Origin: Sabellastarte sp. h YS-2021
Taxonomy: Eukaryota; Annelida; Polychaeta; Sabellida; Sabellidae
DNA: 64,000 nt
NCBI GenBank assembly: GCA_964017235.1
Contig: OZ024939.1
Coordinates: forward strand, 44,990,241-45,054,240
Reading direction: 5' to 3'
This document shows positions 55,495 through 64,000 of the stretch, piece after piece. The notes below the pieces were generated by a model. That model saw nothing but the letters and a program-made list of their open reading frames with translations. It made no database searches and was not told the DNA's origin. The translations under genes were made by a program, and so were the position numbers. Position 1 is the first letter of the stretch. Every line of letters begins with the position of its first letter.

Positions 55495-55690
55495 AGACCA
55501 AACGAAGGTGTATGCAAGCAGTAAACTCTACCTTGGGTACACCACATGTGGTGTACGCAAGCACTGAATTCTAACTTTGGTACACCACCATGGTGTATGC
55601 AAGCATTATATTCTACCTTGAGTAAACCACCGTGGTGTACGCAAGCAGTGAATTTTATTTGGGTACACCACCGTTGTGTAAATATCTTAT
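55495..55690. repeat. Minisatellite, about 56-bp unit with internal palindrome
   Basis: About three and a half units of GGTGTACGCAAGCAGTGAAT and TCTACCTTGGGTACACCACC. At each junction, GGTACACCAC-NN-GTGGTGTACG forms a hairpin. Units differ by about 10-20 percent. Confidence 0.9.
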
Positions 55691-55739
55691 TTGTTTAGAG
55701 ATTTACTTAATTTATTGGAATAAACAATATTTAAAAAAA

Positions 55740-55910
55740 ATTAAGTTATATATTCATTAATACCTGGATTAGAATTAAGTTTATATATTCATTAATACTT
55801 GGATTAGAACTCAGACGGTCACCCATCCAAGTACTAACCAAGCCCAGTGCTCCTTAACTTCAGTGATGAGATGGGTACTCATCACACTACACCAAACAGG
55901 GCAGATTTGC
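55740..55910 (-). repeat. 5S rRNA-derived sequence (5S pseudogene or SINE3-like)
   Basis: On the minus strand, TGAAGTTAAGGAGCACTGGG, CTTGGTTAGTACTTGGATGG and GTGACCGTCTG align with 5S rRNA from the A box to the C box (canonical GAAGCTAAGC, CCTGGTTAGTACTTGGATGGGAGACCGCCTG). The 5' third (CTGTTTGGTGTAGTGTGATG) is diverged from CCATACCACCCTGAACACGC. Beyond the C box, the sequence departs into a duplicated TAATGAATATATAA-type tail instead of the 5S 3' end. That tail suggests a SINE rather than a true 5S gene. Confidence 0.85.
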
Positions 55911-57908
55911 AAATTTAAGTCAAGGACTTTTTGTGGCACTTAATCTCTACTTAAAAGATGAAGAGTACGTTAACTGGGTTAGATTCCTAGGACAAAGGTT
56001 TTAGCTTTTGCTCATGATTTTAACTGTATTCTTTAATTAATTATAATGGTACATTAAAATTTAAAAAAAAAAAATTCAAAGGAATTTTTAGCATTTTACT
56101 CAAAAGCAGTATTGGAGGTGTTGAACCTTGGAGAAGGTATGTTTGCTCTGACTACTTGTATACACTCAGATAGCATATTACACCATTGGACCGACATTGG
56201 CTATTGGTCAATTATGGTCAGCAGTTTTTGCCACCCTTTGGCCAAGTTATTGGGCCAAATGTAGCTGCCTTTCTAACCACTATCAAGCTGCATATTTCTA
56301 GATTTGACCTCTGTTGTGCCAACAATGGACCAATGTTGTAATGTTCTCTAAGTATTTTTGCTACATCTTCAAAGTGTGAAATTGGAAAAAATTGGGAAGG
56401 TTATTGTGTTCATAGTTTAACAATGATGATCCTTTTACTATACATTTGTACATTTCATAAATGTCAAAGCTCGAGCAACTAAAACCTATAGCATTTATAA
56501 TCTCAATTTATAATCTTATAATCAGCCCAGCAAGGCTGCATTTAACAAAAACGTATGATAAATTTTAAAATTCCTTTAAATATAAAGCCCCAATAATCAC
56601 AAGGGCAGCAAAGATCTAAGTTCAAACCCAAGACCCAGAGGTCATATAAAGGTCAATTTCTCCAGAATTCCCTATTATCTGTTTATCTGTTAGAATTTAT
56701 ACTCTTATAAAGTCTTTTGGAAAGTAATTTAGGAAATCATATGCAGATATGAATATTCATGAGCATTTTTTGTTGACTATATTTAATCCATGTACATTTA
56801 ATCCCACTTAAGGTCAGGCCTTAGCGACCTTGTCCTTTCAAATATTGTCTCTGTGTTACTAGAACTTACAGTTTGTGCGCATTTGTTACATAGCTTGGAG
56901 AAATTAAGAACAGCTTTTGAGATATAAAAGTCAGTGGAAACACAGTCCCTCCAAAAAATTACACTCTAAACACAAGGAACTAAAAAAATACAAATCCCAC
57001 AGTACACACCCAAAATAGTTTATAAAATCTCTTTAAGTAAAATCTGACTGTCAAGTAATGCAGTTTGGGCCCTATTCCAAATTATTTGTATAAGAAAAAA
57101 ATCTTAGGAAATAAAATGAATCTTGGGAAATAATATACATCGGCTCCTTCTTGAAAAAGAAATTACTTTAAAATTATCAAAGATTTGTGGGTGGTTATGT
57201 AATATGTGAAGACCATGGATTTGAACCAAATAAATAGTATGTCAAAATTTTATCTTACAGCCTTTGCAATATCGAGTTATGATGGATTTTTGTCGATTGA
57301 TAACTGCAACATGTAACTTGGTGCTTTTTAACACATAACACCATGTTGCTCATTATGCATCTTATTGGACTTCAATACCAGAATCCAAGAAAACATGTGT
57401 TTCCTGGGCCCTAGTTGCACAATCTCTCTTAACCAGGGAAGCAAAACTGCATGAGGACATTCCTCTACAGGCTGCAAAAACAACTGAGGCATTATCCACA
57501 GGGTGATGTTGATCCATATTAGTTGGGGAGTGCAGTTCACAATAAACAATAGTTCTGCATCACAAAAAAAAAAAAATTTTCATGCATACCTGCAAAGCCA
57601 TAATCGATTTACAGTAGTGGATGCATGTTTCCATCTTATGTTAAAGCAATTTATATATGTTGAAATCTGACATTTAAGCTTTTTAAAAAAATTACTCAAA
57701 AATCAGTCGTTGAACTTATATCTGCTAACCTTTTATATTTGGAAAGCTTTGGAAATGCACTTTCTTGTGGTCTTTATTTGGCCAAAATTGATCGATAAAT
57801 GCCAAAGTTATTCAGCATTTTGCAAACCCCTGCCACAGAAACATGGCATATGTACTGCATATACACTAGGCGATAATAGATGATTTTACTTAAATATAAA
57901 CTAAATAT
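55911..57908. other. No gene; one dispersed repeat at 56185-56350
   Basis: 56185-56350 is a copy of the repeat at 42000-42125 (ATTGGCTATTGGTC, GGTCAGCAGTTTTT, TAGATTTGACCTC). The remainder shows nothing recognised. Confidence 0.4.
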
Positions 57909-58150
57909 CATCCCAGCAGGCAAAATAACATTGATCCAACGTTGAAGCAATGTCATACACTGATGTTGTGCCAACGTTGAATTCTGCACATTGGGTTGAC
58001 GTCATAATCAGAATGTTGTTTCAACGTCTCATATCTGACGTTGTGTTAACGTCAATATTTTTACGTCAAACCAATGTGCAGATTTCAACGTTGTTTCAAT
58101 GTTAGTATTTATATACTTCAGTGTGGAAATTTCAACGTTGTGTTCTAGTC
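57909..58150. mobile_element. MITE fragment with CAACGTTG repeats
   Basis: Begins CATCCCAGCAGGCA and continues with repeated CAACGTTG and TGACGT words (CCAACGTTGAAGCAATG, TGTTGTGCCAACGTTGAATT, CAACGTTGTTTCAATGTT). The same terminus occurs inverted at 62578-62590. Confidence 0.7.
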
Positions 58151-58402
58151 AAATATTGTGACCATCAGTCCAAAGAAGGCCAAGGTTAAGAAAGTCATAA
58201 AACAACTTTGCATTTTTTATTTATCTGATTTTTACAGTATGCACTTTCTATGTCTTCTATGTAAAGACTACATGTGGTTTTTAAACTTTATAGAAACATT
58301 ATGTTTGACAGACTTAAGAAGTAAAAGCAAGTTAAAAAATAGTCTACCTGTTTATTCTGTCATTGCACAAAATAACTGAAAAGCATTAGCTCAACATGTA
58401 TT
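58151..58402. other. Spacer, nothing recognised
   Basis: A short open frame on the plus strand (58158-58379) has no recognisable content. Confidence 0.35.
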
Positions 58403-59203
58403 CCCAGTAAACATTTGAAACATTTTATGATGGGTTAAACATTTGCAAAACGTTTTTAAAACCTATTCAAACTTATCTTACGGTTTTCTAAATATTTTCA
58501 AGTAAACATTTACACTGTAATGGTTTAAAACATCTTTTAACCATTCTATATACAAATGTTTTTTACTTAAAACATTTATTAAACGTTTATAACATAACCC
58601 AAGAAGATAGGTTTGACGGGAAACATTTCTTAAACATTTATAAAATAGCTAATGAAGTAAAGGTTATGCTGGAAATGTTTTTCAAAAATTCATTATGACA
58701 TGGTTTATAAACAATACACATAAAATGTTTAAAAAACATTGTTTATCAAATGTTTTAAAAATATTCTATCAAAAACGTTTTTTAAACCCATATTTTCAAA
58801 ATGCTTATTAAACCTTCACCTTCAAACATGTCCACATAAAGATGACGGTGAGCAATAATAGGGAACTTTAGAGGATTTTTTCAAAAATTGCCCCACATGC
58901 AATCCCTAAAAGTGAGAATTGAATTTGGGCACAATCTATTAGCCACTATCTTACAATATTAGACATAAATATAATATTTTCATTAGTGAGAAACCTTAAA
59001 AAGGTATTGAATTTGACCTCTGACCACATTATTGTTCAGACATTAATATGCTCATTTATAATGTTTTTTAAACATTTATCATTAAACGTTTAATAAACAG
59101 TATGCATAAAATGTTTTAAAAACATTTTATTATAAATGGTTTTCATACCCATCATTTTTTAACCTTTTCCAAACATTTGCAAAACTTAAAAATGTTTACT
59201 GGG
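58403..59203. mobile_element. MITE, 801 bp, TIR CCCAGTAAACATT
   Basis: Ends are CCCAGTAAACATTTGAAACA and AAATGTTTACTGGG, exact inverted 13-14-mers. The interior is built of many AAACATTT and AAATGTTT words in both orientations, so it could fold extensively. No coding frame was seen. Confidence 0.85.
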
Positions 59204-59529
59204 TTATCTTAATTTTGTAGCAACTAGCATTTAACGTCAATTTACTGGCAAGCTGTCTGTTATGTATATAATATCTGTAAAAAAACAGAGAATGTCAGAA
59301 GTAAACACCCTGAATGTAAATTTTGCAATCAATGTAGCAAATCACAGGTTTTAGCAAAGTTTAAAAAAAATCATACAAATTGTTGCTTCATTTTCAAAAA
59401 AGAAATATTTTAAGATAATGCAATTATAAAATGGTTCAAAATCATCCCTTTTGTAAATCCTACCAACACAGAATAATGATAATATAAAATTAAAAAAAAT
59501 CCCATTTATATGAAAATGAAAAGTCTGAC

Positions 59530-59850
59530 TAAATGTCATGTTTGGGTCAAGTTATGAAGTAGGTTGATTTGAATTTTCATAATTATATACTACAAACATG
59601 TATAACTAAACTTATGTAAATGACTTTCAGTATAACGTTACGTGCACGGCAAAATAGTAATTTTGGTGGTCTTACATTATCTTAAATTTAATCATTTAAA
59701 TACATATTGTGAAATTTTTGACTTGACGTTTCAGCAGGAAATTTCCTTACTGCAAAGGAAATACAATGTATTCACAAATTAATTTTATTTTTCATTAATG
59801 TATTTACTTGTAAATGTGAACATAGTAATCTAATTATTCAAGCAGGAGCA
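59530..59850. mobile_element. Diverged partial copy of the 50218-50827 MITE
   Basis: GGGTCAAGTTATGAAGTAGG resembles the TIR, and AGGAAATTTCCTTACTGCAA followed by ATGTATTCACAAATT resembles AGGAAAAATCCTTACTGCAA and GTACATTCACAAACC at 50432-50485. Confidence 0.55.
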
Positions 59851-59858
59851 CTGCTTTG

Positions 59859-59992
59859 TTATAGTTTTTTTAATTTCAGAGGTCCTTTTTTCGTCCCTGT
59901 ACCCCCTTCCTGCCAGGGGCGTATTTTAAGTGGCTGCTCCTCATCTATGATTATTTCAGTGTCTTTGACATCACCATTCCTTTGAAGAGCAT
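59859..59992 (-). CDS. Exon-like segment, terminal, unassigned
   Basis: After the acceptor TTATTTCATTTCAG, a phase 1 frame runs 43 codons to TAA: ALQRNGDVKDTEIIIDEEQ, then PLKIRPWQEGGTG and KKGPLKLKKL. The acceptor is good and the stop is followed by AT-rich sequence. It may belong with 61534-61715. The family is unknown. Confidence 0.4.
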
Positions 59993-60235
59993 CTGAAATG
60001 AAATAACAATAAGTTTAGAGTAAATTTAATTTTGTTTAAGTGTGGTGTATTTTCTTACAATATGTAAGAATATATAGATTATTCTGCAATAATTTAAATG
60101 TTTTATCCCAGTAAGTTAATAACCTAAAACTGCAAGCATTAAAATTGCAAGATCTTGTAAAAAATAGGCACTAAAGTTGGAGCACATCACTAATACAAGT
60201 CAGCTTTCTGAACAGATTTACAAGGACCTGAATCA

Positions 60236-60385
60236 TGGGGCCATATTCATAAAAACATCTTAAGTTTGAGACAAAAAATAGTCTCAGCTTTGAGATTTGG
60301 TCTCGGCTGAGACCAAGTCTCAACTTTGCATTCACAAACAGGTTCTCAGCTGAGCCCAAGCTGAGACTAGTCTCAAGTCTTCCCA
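60236..60385. mobile_element. Foldback MITE with GAGAC/GTCTC words
   Basis: Begins GGGGCCATATTCATAAAAAC and contains repeated CTTGGTCTCAGC/GCTGAGACCAAG words in both orientations. Related in its termini to 30929-31030. Confidence 0.65.
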
Positions 60386-60419
60386 ATGTAAACAGATTTA
60401 CAGAGGATATATATATGTA

Positions 60420-60720
60420 TTATATATACCAGCCATAGGATGATCTAACTTTCTGTATATGAGAACTGGGCCAAAATGTGAAAAAATGGCCAAAATCTGA
60501 CCTTTAAGTGGCCACCAGTGACCTAGAGATTGAAGGTCAAGGTCACAAAACAATAGTGTTCGTAGCATTGCCCATATATACCCACATACCAAATTTGAAA
60601 GTTCTAAGTAAAATATTTTTTAAGTTATCGCGTCCAAAAGGAAATATCTGCGGCGGCGGCGGAGTGACCGCACTGAATCCTAAGTATCCCCGACTTTCGT
60701 CCGGGGATACAATTATAGCT
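60420..60720 (+). repeat. Dispersed non-coding repeat
   Basis: Carries AAGGTCAAGGTCACAAAACA, TACCAAATTTGAAAGTTCTA, a CGG run (CGGCGGCGGCGGAG) and GGGGATACAATTATA. This layout is common in bivalve genomes. Confidence 0.55.
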
Positions 60721-60755
60721 GATTCATAAGTACAGGAATAACATATATATAAAAA

Positions 60756-61015
60756 AATTCTCTAAATGTAACAGTTTTCAAGTTACAAGCAATTTACTCA
60801 ACAGTGAAAATTTAAAAGTAGCTTTAGCTCAGCTATGCTATGTTATAGCTGACCCAAAAGTAGCTGAATAAGAAATTTACACAAAATTTTCAATATGCAA
60901 TACTTTTCAAGTTATAAGTGATTTAGTGTATAATTTCATGAATATTAAAGCATTAAAAATTATTCTAAAAATTCATAAAAAATAATTAAGAACTATCCAG
61001 GCCTGATACCCCACA
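60756..61015 (-). mobile_element. Pearl-type element, truncated copy with left end
   Basis: Minus-strand copy: one and a half monomers (AACAGTTTTCAAGTTACAAG, TATAGCTGACCCAAAAGTAG) and the left end ATCCAGGCCTGATACC then CACACAAGGG, matching 3930-3970 reversed. Confidence 0.85.
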
Positions 61016-61533
61016 CAAGGGTTTCCACTAGTGGGCTATTACATACATGCAAGATAAGAGAAAAATCCCAGCAATAATGGTCCATCAGTTGCAATGCTGA
61101 TGACCTGTCTTAATAAGACGTTTGCTGTTGAACAGGATGCAAGCACCAACATTGAACTAATCAAAATTGGTCTGAATTGAGATGTTCAAACATTTAACAC
61201 CAGTTACCACAAATTTGAAGATAACTTAAAATGTTACACAGCATGTAAACATGAGCCAGAGAAAAAAATCACTTTCCTAGATATTTCAATTAAATAAATC
61301 CCAAAATAAAGGCAAAATGTGACCAAATTTATAAATATTTTTGGTTTTAGGCAAAATAGGCTCTGATAGTTTAGGCCAGTTATAGGGCCCTGTTTATTGC
61401 ATATGTTATTATTTTATTACCATCCAGGAAACCTCAGGTTATGGTAAATGGTCACAATATTTAATCATTCATACTGTTAAAAAAATACTCAACTGATCTC
61501 ACTTGAAATAAACTTTACTTTAACTATTGGAAA

Positions 61534-61715
61534 CTATCTCCATTTGCTATCTGGCTGTCTTCTACTCTGCAGGGTCTTCTGAGGAATTGTGTAAAATGGT
61601 GGCCGATACAGTTTCTTTTCTTCTGTGTTTTCCCACATCGATGGTACAGTTCCATCATCCTCAGTGCCACCCTCAGTCCACGCTGCACAGGACCAGTTAA
61701 AATTTTGGGTCATAT
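61534..61715 (-). CDS. Exon-like segment resembling a transposon-associated WPP-type domain
   Basis: After the acceptor GAACTTCAG, the phase 1 frame reads MTQNFNWSCAAWTEGGTEDD, GTVPSMWENTEEKKLYRPPF and SRRQPDSKWR, then TAG at 61534. The pattern VP--W------WPPF ... P---W resembles a short domain seen at the N-terminus of some invertebrate transposon-derived and DUF4806-type proteins. Translation past the TAG continues as FPIVKVKFISSE, which also fits, so the stop may be a mutation. Confidence 0.4.
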
Positions 61716-61984
61716 CTGAAGTTCAGTTTTAATTGTTAAATTATTAACCTGAACTTAATGGTACACAGACTTTAGAAATCATGCAAGTTATTATTGATGA
61801 TGCATACATTGTTAAAGTAATGATCAGATGGTTTCTAAGAACTTGGATCAGCAGTGAAAAACCATCCCATTTGACTAATGCATGATCAGATATAAAATCA
61901 CAAATTTTGACATCAACAATAGCATCCTGATCACTGCGGATAGAATGAGTGTCTTATGTGACAATGCAAAAATAAAGGTTTAGC

Positions 61985-62590
61985 TACCGTCAGTACTGCA
62001 ATGTTGTTCCAACGTTAAAACAACAACATTGTAACAATGTTAAAATATGAACGTTGGATCAATGTAATTTTTGCGTTGCAGGAACGTAAATATTTCAAAA
62101 TTACCTTTTCTTTTAACAAAATAGACAAAATTTAAATATTGAATGTGAAATAGTCATTTATAGTCATCATAGATCATAAAAACACTCGTATAAAATTATG
62201 CACAAGGTTAACATTGAAATTTCATTCTGTTCCACTGCACCAGATTGGTACAAAATAATAGCTGGGAAACATCAGTCCAAGTTTTAAAAGAATAATCAAA
62301 CATGTGCACTAATAAATTACACTAAAATATGCTATATATGTCTGATATATAGAAAACTATACTAATATACATCGATTGAGAACATACAGTGATATTTTAA
62401 GATACATATTCAAACTAACCTTAACTGATTTCTATCCAAAATGGCCACAGGAAGTAAACGTCACCATGTGACACATGCTATTCTGATCCCCAACAGTTGT
62501 GATAAGGTTGTTTCATAGTTGACAACGTCAGCGACGTATTTACAACTATAAAACAGCGTCAGACGAACGTTGTGTGTCTGCTGGGATGAT
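61985..62590 (-). mobile_element. MITE-like element with AACGTT repeats
   Basis: The left part carries TTCCAACGTTAAAAC and GAACGTTGGATCAATGT; the right end GAACGTTGTGTGTCTGCTGG and GATGAT is the inverted form of 57909-57922. A clear matching left terminus was not found. Confidence 0.55.
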
Positions 62591-64000
62591 TTAGGACACA
62601 AAAACATATAGTTACCACAGATAAATTCAGAACAAACTTTAATGACTTCCCTCTACTACAGCTGGTTCTGGTCATAGTGTAACATCAAACCTTACAAAAA
62701 TGTAAAATAATTTAATAAAACACCTGGAACCAGCTTAAAAAGATAAATTTGGAGATTTCTAATGATTTGTGGTTGTGGCTAGAATTACAATGCAGTTGCG
62801 GTGATTACACAGTAAGTGTATATGAGTTCTGCAATTACTATACGGTTGCGGTGATTACACAATCATTGTTGCGGTTATCTATTGATTTTGGGCTTTCGCG
62901 TCAGGCAAATGTGGCTTTGTCAAACGAAAGCCAAAAAGCTACTAACAGCAGCTCCTTATATATATGGATTTCTGGGTTGTTTTCGTGTATCCCTACGCCA
63001 GCCAACCGCAAATAGTACCAATGCAAATCTGTTAGTTTCAACTCAAATTCAACAAAATATAACCTAAAAAACGTGAAATATGCAAATTAAATAAATTATA
63101 ATATTGGAAATACTTTAAAACGATGTTTTGTCGCCTACTTTAAAGTCTTTCAGACGTGATACACTTTTACAACAATGGCGGCTAGTTTGACAGTAGAAAT
63201 ACTGCAAAAGCTACAATTCTTTAAAATATAAACAAAATATGAGGATAATCCATGGTTTGTTAGTGTGAAAAGGTTAGCGTGTGATAGATTTTTAGCTGTT
63301 TATCAGTCTTTTTGTTGGAATCTCATGTGAAAACCCACTTTTCTCAGCTCAAATGTCTGAATTATCGCTAAGTTAGGCGTGGTCCATGATTCCAAACCAA
63401 CTGTTACATCATACTTTGCGTTGCATCGGCCTTTGACGTCACATTTCTTAAACACAACCTTAATATAAAGAGTTAAACCATAAAACATAGTTACCTCAAA
63501 TATATGCAGAATACAACATGTCCATTGATAATTATTAGGATATATGTGACATTAATACAATTCTTTACAAAATATAGCTTCTGAGCAATTATTCCTGTTG
63601 TTCCCTACGGAAGCACTGCCAGAAATGGGTACTCAGATGCTTGGAACAGGTTTTATTCAAATTTTATGACTTTAAGGACTTCATATATGGCTACATTAAT
63701 ATTTACTGTTTAAGGTCACCATAAAATCACCGCAATGGTTAAATCACGCTACATCCTGATATGTAAATTACTGGCTAAATGTCGGAAAATGATTTCATTG
63801 GTTGATTTTTTTATCGTTAGTTTTCTGGGAAATCTGTGGCCTATCTTCTCATGAATATTAATCAGTTAATGCTACTGCCGTGAATTCCCAAGTTTAAGGT
63901 ATTTAATTGATCTTCATTGAAGATTCCATTTTATAAAATATTGTTAGAAAAACCCGGGAAATCCATGACCTCATATCTTCTCATGAATATTGATGAGTTG
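62591..64000. other. No confident gene; short repeats
   Basis: GGTTGCGGTGATTACACA is nearly duplicated at 62795 and 62843. 63650-63725 pairs with 55365-55438. At the window edge, TTCTCATGAATATT with similar flanks repeats at 63847 and 63977. No gene was recognised. Confidence 0.4.
63650..63725 (-). repeat. Inverted repeat partner of 55365-55438
   Basis: CAAATTTTATGACTTTAAGG and TTTAAGGTCACCATAAA are the complement of the 55365 copy. Confidence 0.85.

Noticed and set aside
55495..55690. CRISPR-like regular repeats
   Set aside because: Units are contiguous with diverged copies, no unique spacers, and the genome is eukaryotic.
63303..63488. 61-codon minus-strand frame with paired cysteines
   Set aside because: No domain match or splice-supported partner; the surrounding sequence looks repetitive.
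1..64000. True tRNA genes
   Set aside because: All A/B box pairs found belong to SINE heads with long non-tRNA bodies; no complete cloverleaf was seen.

Overview
The window is animal nuclear DNA: AT-rich, intron-bearing and dense in transposable elements, with no bacterial operon structure, rRNA operon or CRISPR array. The repeat content (a pearl-type element carrying about 155-bp tandem monomers, tRNA-derived SINEs, PIF/Harbinger, DIRS, Penelope-like and Gmr1-like elements) and the host genes (a C-type lectin receptor and a DEG/ENaC channel) suggest a lophotrochozoan, most likely a bivalve mollusc. The phylum is inferred, not proven.

Layout. Bases 1-3.9 kb hold little. A near full-length pearl-type element occupies 3.93-5.61 kb. 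Broken DIRS retrotransposon pieces lie at 6.3-7.9 kb and a broken Harbinger transposase at 8.6-8.9 kb. From about 10.7 to 16.7 kb there is a decayed Gmr1-like LTR retrotransposon in the order gag, protease, integrase, reverse transcriptase, RNase H. A Penelope-like element (13875-15829) with 555-bp inverted arms has split its reverse transcriptase and is flanked by a 14-bp target duplication. Non-LTR retrotransposon debris follows at 17.6-18.5 kb on the minus strand.

The clearest host gene runs from 29210 down to 20930 on the minus strand. Nine coding exons, every internal junction phase-consistent, give 452 residues: signal peptide, FN3-like domain, C-type lectin domain with an unusual double CxxCxxC insert, Sushi domain, Ser/Thr-rich stalk, transmembrane helix and a tyrosine-bearing cytoplasmic tail. 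The middle of the window (30-40.5 kb) is repeats: foldback MITEs, a 340-bp tandem array, SINEs, an SGNH-hydrolase remnant, and a Harbinger pair (MADF protein on plus, transposase on minus).

A second host gene, a DEG/ENaC sodium channel, starts at 41798 on the plus strand. Two exons (41798-41919, 45359-45526) give the intracellular HG motif, TM1 and the post-TM1 FPxVTxCN motif; later exons were not found. From 47 to 52 kb there are several MITEs and SINEs. A possible small single-pass membrane protein lies at 54102-54871 on the minus strand. The last 9 kb hold a 5S-rRNA-derived sequence, a palindromic minisatellite, several MITEs, and two minus-strand exon-like segments (59859-59992, 61534-61715). 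No element seen here looks intact and autonomous.
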